A program made the translations under genes and the position numbers. A stretch of 64,000 nucleotides of DNA from JACVRX01 sp046726315 (GTDB lineage Bacteria; Actinomycetota; Actinomycetes; Jiangellales; Jiangellaceae). Location of the stretch: the NCBI GenBank assembly GCA_046726315.1, contig JBKPAG010000001.1, positions 124,001 to 188,000 on the forward strand, written 5' to 3'. The notes beneath the pieces are model-generated. The model was not told the DNA's origin and did not search any database. It was given only the letters and a program-made list of their open reading frames with translations. Below, piece by piece: positions 7,607-17,160 of this stretch. How positions within the stretch are numbered: the first letter of the stretch is position 1; each line of letters opens with the position of its first letter.

Positions 7607-9043
7607 TCAGCTGAACGCCGGCAAGTTTCCGACCGCCTCGCCGATCCGATGGATCCGCACGGTATTCGTCGAACCCGGAGTTCCCGGCGGCGACCCTGCG
7701 ACCACGACCACGAGGTCGCCCGGGTCGCAGCGGCTCATCTCGATCAGCATCCGGTCGACCTGCAGCACCATCTCGTCGGTATGGCTGACGTGTGGCACCA
7801 GGAACGGCTCCACGCCCCACGACAAGGCGAGCTGGTTTCGGGTTGACTCCAACGGCGTGAAACCCAGCAGCGGGATCGGTGAGCGTAGCCGCGACACGCG
7901 ACGCGCAGAGTCACCGCTTTGCGTGAAGGCGACGAGGAACCGCGCACCCAGCATGTCGGCAATCTCGGCTGCAGCCCAGGTGGCGGCGCCGCCCTGGGTC
8001 CTGGGCCGGGTGCCGAGCGGGGGAATTCGGTCCAGGCCCTTCACCTCGACCGTCTCGACGATGCGCGCCATCGTCGCGACGGCCTCGACCGGGTAGGCCC
8101 CGACGCTCGTCTCGCCTGACAGCATCACGGCGTCGGCGCCGTCGAGAACAGCATTCGCGACATCGGACGCTTCGGCCCTGGTCGGCCGAGGGTTCTCGAT
8201 CATCGACTCCAGCATCTGGGTGGCGACGATCACCGGCTTGGCGCGCCGCCGAGCGAGCTCGATGGCGCGCTTCTGCACGAGCGGCACGTCCCACAACGGC
8301 AGCTCCACGCCCAGGTCGCCGCGCGCGACCATTACCCCGTCGAAAGCATCGATGACGGCTTCGATGTTCTCGACCGCTTGCGGCTTTTCCAGCTTGGCGA
8401 TGACCGGCAGCCGCACCCCCTCATCGTCCATGATCTTTCGTACGTCGCGAATGTCGTCGGGTGACCGGACAAACGAGAGAGCGATGATGTCCACGCCGAT
8501 GCGCAGCGCCCAACGCAGGTCTTCCACATCCTTCTCGGACATCGCCGGCACGCTGACGACCGTGCCAGGCAGGTTGATCCCCTTGTTGTCCGAGACCTGT
8601 CCTCCCTGGACGACACGGGTGACCACATCTGCGCCCTGAACCTGCTCGACTTCCAGCGCGAGCCGGCCATCGTCGATCAGCACCCGGTCGCCCTCGTGCA
8701 CGTCGCCGGGCAACCCCGAATATGTCGTCGATGCGCGCTGTGCGTCGCCGGGCACTGCGTCGGTCGTGATCGTGAACCGGGCTCCGGGCTCGAGCTCAAC
8801 CGATCCGGTGGCGAACTTGCCGAGGCGGATCTTCGGACCCTGCAGGTCGGCGAGCACGCCGAGGCTGCGGCCGGATACCTTCGCCGCCTGCCGGACGTCG
8901 CGATAGCGCTGTTCATGTTCGGCATGACTGCCGTGGCTCATGTTGATCCGGGCGATGTCCATCCCGGCCTCGACCAGTTTCTCCAGCCGCTCCGGCGTCG
9001 AGGCGGCCGGCCCCAGCGTGCAGACAACCTTGGCTCTGCGCAC
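7607..9043 (-). CDS. pyk: Pyruvate kinase
   Basis: Glycolytic enzyme, phosphoenolpyruvate + ADP to pyruvate + ATP; 478 residues, normal length. N-terminal RRAKVVCTLGPAASTPERLE and ARINMSHG; the active-site Lys in VIAKLEKPQAVENI; metal/substrate loop MVARGDLGVELP; the signature segment IVATQMLESMIENPRPTRAE and DAVMLSGETSVGAYPVEAV. The small B domain and the C-terminal allosteric domain are both present. Single-gene unit, convergent with the tRNA; upstream lies one copy of palindromic repeat A and then gltD on the same strand. Confidence 0.97.
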   Translation of the reverse strand: MRRAKVVCTLGPAASTPERLEKLVEAGMDIARINMSHGSHAEHEQRYRDVRQAAKVSGRSLGVLADLQGPKIRLGKFATGSVELEPGARFTITTDAVPGDAQRASTTYSGLPGDVHEGDRVLIDDGRLALEVEQVQGADVVTRVVQGGQVSDNKGINLPGTVVSVPAMSEKDVEDLRWALRIGVDIIALSFVRSPDDIRDVRKIMDDEGVRLPVIAKLEKPQAVENIEAVIDAFDGVMVARGDLGVELPLWDVPLVQKRAIELARRRAKPVIVATQMLESMIENPRPTRAEASDVANAVLDGADAVMLSGETSVGAYPVEAVATMARIVETVEVKGLDRIPPLGTRPRTQGGAATWAAAEIADMLGARFLVAFTQSGDSARRVSRLRSPIPLLGFTPLESTRNQLALSWGVEPFLVPHVSHTDEMVLQVDRMLIEMSRCDPGDLVVVVAGSPPGTPGSTNTVRIHRIGEAVGNLPAFS

Positions 9044-9128
9044 GCACCCAGGCTAGTCGCGTACCAACGGCCGGGTTGTACGTCGCTGACCTGTGAGATT
9101 CGCGCCAGCCCGCCCAGTCTCCTCGTCT

Positions 9129-9190
9129 TCGCTGAACAACTCCGCGTCTTGCGGACCCAAGCGACTCCGAAACGCGGATTTATTCAGCGA
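9129..9190. repeat. Palindromic repeat A, solo copy
   Basis: Imperfect inverted repeat: TCGCTGAACAACTCCGCGT (9129-9147) and ACGCGGATTTATTCAGCGA (9172-9190), 17 of 19 positions complementary, 24-nt centre. The right arm is nearly identical to the right arm of the copy at 54586-54651 (ACGCGGAGTTATTCAGCGAG). It fills most of the gap between the end of gltD and the start of pyk. No ORF inside. Could act as a transcription terminator for gltBD, but its recurrence at another locus marks it as a dispersed repeat. Confidence 0.8.
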
Positions 9191-9207
9191 GGAAGCTGGC
9201 TGGCGGA

Positions 9208-10677
9208 TCAGACGGCGAGCGGACGGGCGGTGGGGGCGACCGGCCACGGCAGCCGCTGGATGCCGGTCAGCCAGGTGTCGACGGCCGCGGCGCAGGCACG
9301 GCCTTCGGCGATGGCCCACACGATCAGCGACTGGCCGCGGCCGGCGTCTCCGGCGACGAAGACACCCGGCACGGACGTGGCGTACGAGGCGTCGCGGGCG
9401 ATGTTGCCGCGCGCGTCCAGCTCCACACCGAGCTGCTCGACGAGCGGTGAGCGTTCGGGGCCGACGAACCCCATCGCCAGCAGCACCAGCTGAGCTGGCA
9501 GCTCCCGCACGGTTCCCTCGACCGGCTCGAATCCGGCGGCGCCCTGGCACACCTCAACCAGCTGCAGCGCCCGGAGCCTACTCTGCTCATCGCCCAGGAA
9601 GCGCTGGGTCGACACCGAATAGACCCGGTCGCCGCCCTCTTCGTGGGCGGCGGAGGAGCGCAGCATCAGCGGCCAGGTCGGCCAGGGCGTCGACACGTCC
9701 CGCACGTCCGGAGGCTGCGGCAAGATCTCCAGCTGGGTCACCGACGCAGCGCCCTGCCGGTGCACGGTCCCCAGGCAGTCGGCCCCGGTGTCGCCCCCGC
9801 CGATGATCACGACGTCCTTGCCGGTGGCCGTGATCTGGCCCGGCACCGACTCGCCGAGCGCCACCCGGTTGGCCTGCGGCAAGAACTCCATCGCCTGATG
9901 GATGCCGACAAGCTCGCGTCCGGGAATGGGTAGGTCGCGCCACGCCGTCGCGCCGACGGCCAGCACTACTGCGTCGTACCGCTGCCGCAGTTGCTCGCCG
10001 GTCAGGCCGACACCGGCCTCGACACCGGTCCGGAAAATGGTGCCCTCCGCACGCATCTGGTCCAGGCGCCGGTCGAGGTGCCGCTTTTCCATCTTGAACT
10101 CGGGGATGCCATAGCGCAGCAGGCCGCCTGCACGGTCGGCGCGTTCGAACACCGCGACCGTGTGGCCCACCCGGGTGAGCTGCTGGGCCGCCGCGAGGCC
10201 GGCCGGTCCCGACCCGACAACGGCGACCGTCCGGTCGGACAGCCGATCAGGCGGCTGCGGTGTCACCCACCCCTCGTCGACGGCGCGATCGATGATCGCC
10301 ACTTCGACGTTCTTGATCGTGACCGGGTCGGAGTTGATCCCGAGAACACAAGCGGCCTCACAGGGGGCGGGGCAGAGCCGGCCGGTGAACTCCGGAAAGT
10401 TGTTGGTGGCGTGCAGGCGCTCGATCGCGGCGTACCAGTCGTCACGCCAGACCAGGTCGTTCCACTCCGGGATCAGGTTTCCCAGTGGACAGCCCTCGTG
10501 ACAGAACGGAATGCCGCAGTCCATGCACCGGCCTGCCTGTTGACCGATGATGGGCAGGACGGCCCGGCCGATGCCACCACCGGCGTAAACCTCCTGCCAG
10601 TCGCGGATCCGCTCGTCGACAGGGCGGGTCGGCGCGGCCTGGCGTGGGGTGGTGAGGAAGCCGCGCGGGTCAGCCAT
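9208..10677 (-). CDS. gltD: Glutamate synthase small subunit
   Basis: NADPH-oxidising flavoprotein subunit of glutamate synthase, 489 residues. ATG 10677 (MADPRGFLTTPRQ) is chosen; it overlaps the gltB stop by 8 bp, whereas longer forms would run inside gltB. Two 4Fe-4S cysteine clusters near the N-terminus: CMDCGIPFCHEGCP and CPAPCEAACVLG. FAD site VAVVGSGPAGLAAAQQL, NADPH site DVVIIGGGDTGADCLG, and C-terminal GVFVAGDAGRGQSLIVWAI. Passes electrons to GltB for reductive amidation of 2-oxoglutarate with glutamine. Confidence 0.97.
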   Translation of the reverse strand: MADPRGFLTTPRQAAPTRPVDERIRDWQEVYAGGGIGRAVLPIIGQQAGRCMDCGIPFCHEGCPLGNLIPEWNDLVWRDDWYAAIERLHATNNFPEFTGRLCPAPCEAACVLGINSDPVTIKNVEVAIIDRAVDEGWVTPQPPDRLSDRTVAVVGSGPAGLAAAQQLTRVGHTVAVFERADRAGGLLRYGIPEFKMEKRHLDRRLDQMRAEGTIFRTGVEAGVGLTGEQLRQRYDAVVLAVGATAWRDLPIPGRELVGIHQAMEFLPQANRVALGESVPGQITATGKDVVIIGGGDTGADCLGTVHRQGAASVTQLEILPQPPDVRDVSTPWPTWPLMLRSSAAHEEGGDRVYSVSTQRFLGDEQSRLRALQLVEVCQGAAGFEPVEGTVRELPAQLVLLAMGFVGPERSPLVEQLGVELDARGNIARDASYATSVPGVFVAGDAGRGQSLIVWAIAEGRACAAAVDTWLTGIQRLPWPVAPTARPLAV

Positions 10678-13600
10678 GTGCCGCCTCCATGATCGCGTCG
10701 AGCACATCGCGGCCGTCGCGTTCGGCCGCTGCCCGGGCGTCCAGCACCCGCCGGTAGTCGCGCGGCATGATCTTGCTGAAGCGGGTTGCCGACGTTGCCC
10801 AGTCGGCGAGCAGTGCAGCCGCAACCGTCGAGCCGGTTTCCTCTTCGTGTCGGCGTACCAGGTCGTGGATCTGTTCGAGATCGATTGCTGATGGCTGCTC
10901 CAGGTCGACCATTTCGGTGTTCACTCGCTCGGGATCGAGATCGAGCACGTACGCAAGGCCGCCGGACATGCCCGCAGCGACGTTTCTGCCGGTCCGGCCG
11001 ATGATCACCACGGTGCCGCCGGTCATGTACTCGCAACCGTGGTCGCCCACGCCCTCGACCACAGCGGTGACGCCGGAGTTGCGCACGCAGAACCGCTCTC
11101 CCACCATGCCGCGAACGAACAGCTCACCGCCGGTCGCCCCGTACGCGGCGACGTTGCCCGCGATGACGTTGTCCTCGGCGGTGAATGTCGCGGCACGATC
11201 CGGCCGCACGACGATCCGGCCGCCGGACAGGCCCTTGGCGAGATAGTCGTTCGCGTCGCCTTCCAGCCGCAGGGTGACGCCGGCGGGGAGGAATGCGCCG
11301 AAGGACTGGCCGGCCGAGCCGATCAACGTGAGGTCGATGGTTCCGTCAGGCAGCCCGGCGCCAGCCGTGCGCTTGGTGACCTCGTGACCGAGCATCGTTC
11401 CCACGGTGCGATTGACGTTGTGCACTGGAAGCTGGGCGCGCAACGGCACGCCGTCGGTGATCGCCTCGTCGGCGATCGTCAGGAGCTGGTTGTCCAGCGC
11501 CTTCTCCAGGGCATGGTCTTGCCCGACGACCTGGTGCCGGGCAGCGTCGTCGGCGAGTTCGGGAACGTGCAGCAAGGGCGAGAGGTCCAGCCCCGCCGCC
11601 TTCCAGTGCTCGATGGCGGCCGACGTGTCGAGCAGCTCGGCGTGCCCGATCGCTTCGTCCAGGCTTCGGAAGCCGAGCGCTGCGAGGTACTCGCGAACCT
11701 CCTGTGCGAGGTACTCGAAGTACGTCACGACGAACTCCGGCTTCCCGGTGAACCGCTGACGCAACACCGGGTTCTGGGTCGCCACGCCGACCGGGCAGGT
11801 GTCCAGGTGGCAGACCCGCATCATGATGCAGCCAGACACCACCAGCGGAGCCGTCGCGAAGCCGAACTCCTCAGCGCCCAACAGCGTCGCGATCATCACG
11901 TCCCGACCGGTCTTGAGCTGACCGTCGACCTGGACCACGATCCGGTCTCGTAACCGGTTGAGCAACAACGTTTGCTGGGTCTCGGCCAGGCCGAGCTCCC
12001 ACGGGGCGCCTGCGTGCTTGAGGCTGGTCAACGGCGCAGCGCCGGTTCCGCCGTCGTGGCCGGAGATCAGGACCACATCGGCATGCGCCTTGGAGACCCC
12101 GGCCGCAACCGTCCCGACCCCGACCTCGGCGACCAGCTTGACGTGCACGCGGGCCGATGGATTCGCGTTCTTGAGGTCGTGGATGAGTTGTTTGAGGTCC
12201 TCGATCGAGTAGATGTCGTGGTGCGGCGGCGGTGAGATCAGGCCGACACCGGGCGTCGAGTACCGGGTTTGTGCGATCCAGGGATATACCTTCGCGCCGG
12301 GCAACTGGCCGCCCTCACCAGGCTTGGCGCCCTGCGCCATCTTGATCTGCAGGTCGGTGGCATAGGTAAGGTACTCCGACGTCACGCCGAACCGGCCGCT
12401 CGCCACTTGCTTCACGGCGCTGCGCCGCTCAGGATCGTGCAACCGGTCCGGGTCCTCGCCGCCTTCTCCGGTGTTGGAGCGTCCGCCGAGCCGGTTCATG
12501 GCGACTGCGAGCGTCTCGTGTGCCTCCTGGCTGATCGACCCGTAAGACATCGCACCGGTCGAGAAGCGGCGCACGATCGCCGACACCGGTTCGACCTCGT
12601 CGACCGGGACCGGGGCGCGGTCGGTGACGAAGCGGAACATCCCGCGCAGCGTCATCAACCGCTCCGACTGCTCGTCGACCCGCTGGGTGTACTTCTTGAA
12701 CACGTCGTACTTCCCGGCGCGGGTGGAGTGTTGCAGGCGGAAAACGGCCTCCGGGTCGAACAGGTGCGGCTCGCCCTCGCGCCGCCACTGGTATTCACCG
12801 CCGATGTCGAGCTGCCGATGCGCCGGTGCGACGCCGTCGGGCGGGTAGGCCTTGACGTGCCGCAGCCGGACCTCCTCGGCCAGCACGTCCAGCCCCACCC
12901 CACCCAGCCGCGACGTGGTACCGGTGAAGTACCGGTTGACAACGTCGTTGGACAGGCCGATGGCCTCGAAGATCTGTGCCCCGGTGTACGACGCCACCGT
13001 CGAGACGCCCATCTTGCTCATGACCTTCAGCACGCCCTTGCCGAGCGCCTTGATCAGAGCCTTGACCGCCACCTCGGGAGGGACATCGGCGAGCAGGACC
13101 CCCTGCCGGGCCAGATCCTCGACGCTCTCCATGGCCAGGTACGGGTTCACCGCAGCCGCGCCGTAGCCCAGCAGGAGAGAAACGTGGTGGACCTCACGGA
13201 CGTCGCCCGCTTCGACGACGAGCCCGACCTGGGTACGAGTCTTCTCCCGGATCAGGTGGTGGTGGACGGCGGAGGTGAGGAGTAGCGACGGGATCGGCGC
13301 CCAGGTCGCATCGGAGTTGCGGTCGGAGAGCACGACGATTCGGACACCGTCGGCGATGGCAGCCGACACCTCGAAACAGATCTCGTCCAGCCGCCTGGCC
13401 AACTCGTCGCCGCCGCCCGCGACCTGGAACAGGCCGCGCACCACGTGGGTGCCGTAGCCGGGCAGGTCGCCGTCGCGGTTGATGTGGATGATCTTCGCCA
13501 GATCGTCGTTGTCCAGGACGGGGAACGGCAGCACCACCTGCCGGCACGATCTCGCGTTAGCGTCGAGCAGGTTGTTCTCCGGGCCGATGGTGCCGCGCAG

Positions 13601-15190
13601 CGATGTGACCAGCTCTTCCCGGATCGCGTCCAGCGGCGGGTTGGTGACCTGCGCGAACAACTGCGTGAAGTAGTCGAACAAGAGCCGGGGCCGGTCGGAC
13701 AGGGTCGCGACGGGCGTGTCGGTGCCCATCGAGCCGATGGGTTCGACGCCGGCCCGGGCCATCGGCGCCAGCAGGACGCGGAGTTCTTCTTCGGTGTAGC
13801 CGAAGGTTTGCTGACGTCGGGTGACGCTGGCGTGGGTGTGCACGACGTGCTCGCGGTCGGGCAGATCGGGCAGATGGAGCTGGCCGGCGTGCAGCCACTC
13901 GTCGTAAGGCGCGACGGCAGCCAGCCCCGCCTTGATCTCGTCGTCCTCGATGACGCGGTGCTCGCCGAGATCGACGAGGAACATCCGGCCCGGCTGGAGC
14001 CGGCCCTTGCGAACGACCGTCGCCGGGTCCACGTCGAGCACGCCGGTCTCCGACGCCAGCACGACCAATCCCTCGTCGGTCACCCAGAACCGGCCGGGCC
14101 GCAAGCCGTTGCGGTCGAGCATCGCGCCGACTCGGGTCCCGTCGGTGAACACCACGGCGGCCGGACCGTCCCACGGCTCCATGATCGTGCTGTGGAACTC
14201 GTAGAACGCCCGCCGGGCGGAGCTCATCTCGGTGTGGTTCTCCCACGCCTCCGGGATCATCATCAGCATGCCGTGGGCCAGGCTCCGGCCACCGAGATGG
14301 AGTAGCTCCAGCACCTCGTCGAAGCTCGCCGAGTCACTCCCGCCCGGCGTGCAGATGGGGAACAGTCGGGTCAGGTCACCCGGGATCAGGTCGCTGTGCA
14401 ACTGCGACTCGCGGGCGCGCATCCAGTTCCGGTTGCCCATGACGGTGTTGATCTCGCCGTTGTGGGCCACATACCGGTAGGGATGCGCCAGTGGCCAACT
14501 CGGGAAGGTATTGGTCGAGAACCGGGAGTGCACGACGGCGAGCGCTGATGCGAAGCGACGATCCGAGATGTCCGGGAAGAACGGCTCCAGCTGTCCGGTC
14601 GTGAGCATGCCCTTGTAGACCAGCGTCCGAGCAGACAGGCTCGGGAAGTAGGCGGGGGTCTCCTGCTCGACCCGTTTGCGAAGGCAATACGCGCGCCGAT
14701 CGAGGTCGAGGCCAGTCAGATGGCTTTCACCATGGCTCGTCGCGAGAAAGACCTGTCGAAATCTCGGCATCACCCCACGGGCCGTCGCCCCGAGCAAGGC
14801 CGGGGTCGTGGGCACGTGCCGCCAACCGAGTACGTCGAGATCTTCTTCGGCGGCCAGCTCCGCGATCCGCTGGACGGCGGCGGACTCCGCCACGTCGTCG
14901 TCGGGGAGGAACGCCAGGCCGACGGCGTAGGAACCGGCGGTCGGTAGGTCGAAGTCCACGACCGCACGCAGGAACTCGTCAGGGACCTGGACCAGCAGGC
15001 CGGCGCCGTCACCAGACTCCGGCTCCGCACCAGAGGCGCCGCGGTGAGCCAGGTTGCGCAGAGCCGCCAAGCCTAGGTCGACGATGCGGTGGCTCGCGAC
15101 ACCGCTCAGCGTGGCGACGAAGGCCACTCCACACGAGTCGTGCTCATGACGGGGGTCGTAGAGCCCCTGTGGGTGCGGCTGGTGGTGCAT
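10670..15190 (-). CDS. gltB: Glutamate synthase large subunit
   Basis: 1506 residues. Glutaminase (class II, N-terminal nucleophile) plus FMN synthase domain. Start ATG 15190 gives MHHQPHPQGLYDPRHEHDSC: a ~20-residue propeptide before the catalytic Cys of CGVAFVA, typical for this enzyme; the longer open frame would collide with the upstream gene. The 3Fe-4S motif CIMMRVCHLDTCPVG, FMN-domain blocks (GEGGEDPDR, MAQGAKPGEGGQLPG, SGHDGGTGAAPLTSLKHAG) and the C-terminal GXGXG beta-helix (GNVAAYGATGGELFVRG) are all present. First gene of gltBD; supplies glutamate, amino donor for the his and trp pathways encoded nearby. Confidence 0.97.
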   Translation of the reverse strand: MHHQPHPQGLYDPRHEHDSCGVAFVATLSGVASHRIVDLGLAALRNLAHRGASGAEPESGDGAGLLVQVPDEFLRAVVDFDLPTAGSYAVGLAFLPDDDVAESAAVQRIAELAAEEDLDVLGWRHVPTTPALLGATARGVMPRFRQVFLATSHGESHLTGLDLDRRAYCLRKRVEQETPAYFPSLSARTLVYKGMLTTGQLEPFFPDISDRRFASALAVVHSRFSTNTFPSWPLAHPYRYVAHNGEINTVMGNRNWMRARESQLHSDLIPGDLTRLFPICTPGGSDSASFDEVLELLHLGGRSLAHGMLMMIPEAWENHTEMSSARRAFYEFHSTIMEPWDGPAAVVFTDGTRVGAMLDRNGLRPGRFWVTDEGLVVLASETGVLDVDPATVVRKGRLQPGRMFLVDLGEHRVIEDDEIKAGLAAVAPYDEWLHAGQLHLPDLPDREHVVHTHASVTRRQQTFGYTEEELRVLLAPMARAGVEPIGSMGTDTPVATLSDRPRLLFDYFTQLFAQVTNPPLDAIREELVTSLRGTIGPENNLLDANARSCRQVVLPFPVLDNDDLAKIIHINRDGDLPGYGTHVVRGLFQVAGGGDELARRLDEICFEVSAAIADGVRIVVLSDRNSDATWAPIPSLLLTSAVHHHLIREKTRTQVGLVVEAGDVREVHHVSLLLGYGAAAVNPYLAMESVEDLARQGVLLADVPPEVAVKALIKALGKGVLKVMSKMGVSTVASYTGAQIFEAIGLSNDVVNRYFTGTTSRLGGVGLDVLAEEVRLRHVKAYPPDGVAPAHRQLDIGGEYQWRREGEPHLFDPEAVFRLQHSTRAGKYDVFKKYTQRVDEQSERLMTLRGMFRFVTDRAPVPVDEVEPVSAIVRRFSTGAMSYGSISQEAHETLAVAMNRLGGRSNTGEGGEDPDRLHDPERRSAVKQVASGRFGVTSEYLTYATDLQIKMAQGAKPGEGGQLPGAKVYPWIAQTRYSTPGVGLISPPPHHDIYSIEDLKQLIHDLKNANPSARVHVKLVAEVGVGTVAAGVSKAHADVVLISGHDGGTGAAPLTSLKHAGAPWELGLAETQQTLLLNRLRDRIVVQVDGQLKTGRDVMIATLLGAEEFGFATAPLVVSGCIMMRVCHLDTCPVGVATQNPVLRQRFTGKPEFVVTYFEYLAQEVREYLAALGFRSLDEAIGHAELLDTSAAIEHWKAAGLDLSPLLHVPELADDAARHQVVGQDHALEKALDNQLLTIADEAITDGVPLRAQLPVHNVNRTVGTMLGHEVTKRTAGAGLPDGTIDLTLIGSAGQSFGAFLPAGVTLRLEGDANDYLAKGLSGGRIVVRPDRAATFTAEDNVIAGNVAAYGATGGELFVRGMVGERFCVRNSGVTAVVEGVGDHGCEYMTGGTVVIIGRTGRNVAAGMSGGLAYVLDLDPERVNTEMVDLEQPSAIDLEQIHDLVRRHEEETGSTVAAALLADWATSATRFSKIMPRDYRRVLDARAAAERDGRDVLDAIMEAAHG

Positions 15191-15273
15191 CGGCGCTCCC
15201 GTCGTCGCGGCTGGCGGCGGGTGCGAGGGACTGCACTGGCCCTGCGCGGTTTTCGCGTTGAGGACCAGGCCCG

Positions 15274-15981
15274 TCACCCGAGCCCGGTCCCCACTGCGTT
15301 GCCGAAAGCATACGTCAGCGTCGCGGCTGCGGCTCCCAGAACGAGCTGGCGCAGCCCGCCATACCACCACCGCCGCGATGTCACGCGGGTCACCACGGCG
15401 CCACAGACGAACAGTCCCAACAGGGAAACGACCGCGGCGGGCCACAGCGCGGTTGCGCCGAGCAGGTACGGCAACACCGGAATCAACGCGCCCACGGCGA
15501 AGGAGAGGAACGACGACAGCGCGGCCAGCCGCGGCGAGGGCAGGTCGTCCGGCGTCACCCCGAGCTCCTCACGCGTGTGCACGTCGAGCGCCGTTTCCGG
15601 ATTTCGGTGCAGCTGGCGGGCGACCTCGTCCGCTAGCTCCGGGTCCAGGCCTCGTTTCACGTATTTGTCGGCCAGCTCCGCCTGCTCCCCGCTTGGGTTG
15701 CGAAGCAGCTCCTCGCGCTCGACGGCGATCTCCGCCTCGGCATGCTCGGCCTGGGCGGCAACGGAGGAGTATTCGCCTGCTGCCATGCTGAAGGCACCGG
15801 CGGCGAGGCCGGCCAGTCCGGCGAGGATGACGACCGACCGCTCGCCGCTGCCTCCCGTGACTCCGGCAATCAGTGCGAAGTTCGAGACCAATCCGTCCAT
15901 CGCGCCGAACACCGCTGGCCGCAGCCATCCGCTGGTCACGTCGGCGTGCTCATGGCCAACAGTCAGGTCTCTTCTGGTCAT
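15274..15981 (-). CDS. VIT1/CCC1-family membrane transporter
   Basis: 235 residues, five predicted hydrophobic segments with the family layout: N-terminal WLRPAVFGAMDGLVSNFALI (Asp and Gly of the metal-translocating first helix), GLAAGAFSMAAGEYSSV in helix 2, a long charged cytoplasmic loop (AEIAVEREELLRNPSGEQ...) and a C-terminal helix triplet. Members move Fe2+/Mn2+ out of the cytoplasm in exchange for protons. The substrate cannot be read. It stands alone: 83 bp from gltB and 276 bp from lgt, the latter gap filled by repeat B. Confidence 0.85.
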   Translation of the reverse strand: MTRRDLTVGHEHADVTSGWLRPAVFGAMDGLVSNFALIAGVTGGSGERSVVILAGLAGLAAGAFSMAAGEYSSVAAQAEHAEAEIAVEREELLRNPSGEQAELADKYVKRGLDPELADEVARQLHRNPETALDVHTREELGVTPDDLPSPRLAALSSFLSFAVGALIPVLPYLLGATALWPAAVVSLLGLFVCGAVVTRVTSRRWWYGGLRQLVLGAAAATLTYAFGNAVGTGLG

Positions 15982-16083
15982 GGGTCGAGGTTAGGGTGGC
16001 ACGTTTCGACCGAACAACGATGCTGAGCCTTCCCTGACCCATGAGTGGGCCTGCCGCTCGTCGACAGCGGGGAGGCTCTCTTT

Positions 16084-16246
16084 CACCTGATCGTCAGTTT
16101 TGCACCTGATCTTGACGCTATCAGCGATCAGGTGATCCAGGCGACGGCTGCCGGGATGGATGTACATCTGATCGCATATCACGATGTGAACTGCTGGCGA
16201 TCAGGTGCACGAGCGACCGCCGAGTGGGCGCGTTGTTCACCTGATC
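16084..16246. repeat. Cluster of GATCAGGTG/CACCTGATC 9-mers (repeat B, cluster 1)
   Basis: Within the 276-bp gap 15982-16257 the 9-mer occurs at 16084-16092 (-), 16103-16111 (-), 16126-16134 (+), 16199-16207 (+) and 16238-16246 (-), plus a one-mismatch form CATCTGATC at 16165-16173. Opposite copies can pair into hairpins, for example 16199-16207 with 16238-16246. No gene was seen here. The same word is clustered at 25277-25377. Confidence 0.8.
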
Positions 16247-16257
16247 GTCGCTGCGCC

Positions 16258-17136
16258 TCAGCGCGGCTCCTGATGCTCCACGCCCTCGGTCGGCTCAACG
16301 GCAACCTCGTGTTCGGGTGCGGGCGAGGTGAGCACTTCCCGGCCGGGACGCATGCGGGCCGACACGACGATGTAGATCACCGCACCGGCGAACAGCACGA
16401 CCGAGGTCCAGACGTTGACCCGCAGGCCCAGCACCTCCCGGGCGGGATCCACCCGCAGGGTCTCGATATAGGAGCGGCCCATCGTGTAGAGCGCAACGTA
16501 CAGCGCGAACACCCGGCCGTGGCCCATCCGAAACCGCCGGTCAGCCCACACCAGGATCAGCGCGACCACCACGCACCACAGCGCCTCGTACAGGAACGTG
16601 GGGTGAAACGTCTCGACTTGGGCGTACTGCCCCGGCCGGAATTGCGGATCGATCTCCAGTCCCCACGGCAGGTCCGTCGGCCGGCCGAACAGTTCCTGGT
16701 TGAACCAGTTGCCGAATCGGCCGATGGCCTGGGCCAGCACGATGCCCGGTGCCAACGCGTCGGCGAGCGGCGGCAGCGGTACACCGCGGCGCTTCGCTCC
16801 GATCCAGCCGCCGAGGACGCCCATTGCGATGGCCCCCCACACCCCGAGGCCGCCCTCCCAGATCTTCACTGCGTCCAACGGGTTGGCTCCGGGGCCGAAG
16901 TAGGACTCAAAGTCGGTCGCCACGTGGTAAAGCCGAGCACCCACGATGCCGAACGGGACCGCCCACACCGCGATGTCGCCGACCACTCCTGGTGCACCGC
17001 CGCGGGCGAGCCATCGCCGGTTGCCGACCCAGATCGCTACCAGGATCCCGGCCAGAATGCACAGCGCGTACGCCCGGACCGGAATCGGCCCCAGGTGCCA
17101 TACTGCGGCGGGCGGACTCGGGATGGATGCCGGCAT
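16258..17136 (-). CDS. lgt: Prolipoprotein diacylglyceryl transferase
   Basis: First enzyme of bacterial lipoprotein maturation: transfers diacylglycerol from phosphatidylglycerol to the lipobox Cys. 292 residues, about seven membrane helices. Signature GRFGNWFNQELFGRPTDLPW, the IWEGGLGVWGA loop, PIPVRAYALCILAGI near the N-terminus and the MGRSYIETLRVDPA region are conserved. A hydrophilic ~25-residue Glu-rich tail follows the last helix, as in other actinobacteria. Lies 24 bp downstream of the DsbA-like gene at the end of the trp operon, a common actinobacterial arrangement. Confidence 0.96.
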   Translation of the reverse strand: MPASIPSPPAAVWHLGPIPVRAYALCILAGILVAIWVGNRRWLARGGAPGVVGDIAVWAVPFGIVGARLYHVATDFESYFGPGANPLDAVKIWEGGLGVWGAIAMGVLGGWIGAKRRGVPLPPLADALAPGIVLAQAIGRFGNWFNQELFGRPTDLPWGLEIDPQFRPGQYAQVETFHPTFLYEALWCVVVALILVWADRRFRMGHGRVFALYVALYTMGRSYIETLRVDPAREVLGLRVNVWTSVVLFAGAVIYIVVSARMRPGREVLTSPAPEHEVAVEPTEGVEHQEPR

Positions 17137-17160
17137 AGCGCCGACGCTACCCGGTCACCG

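Noticed and set aside
15191..15445. N-terminal extension of gltB to 15445
   Set aside because: It would bury the propeptide-Cys start, overlap the VIT1-like gene by about 170 bp, and encodes Arg-rich noise.
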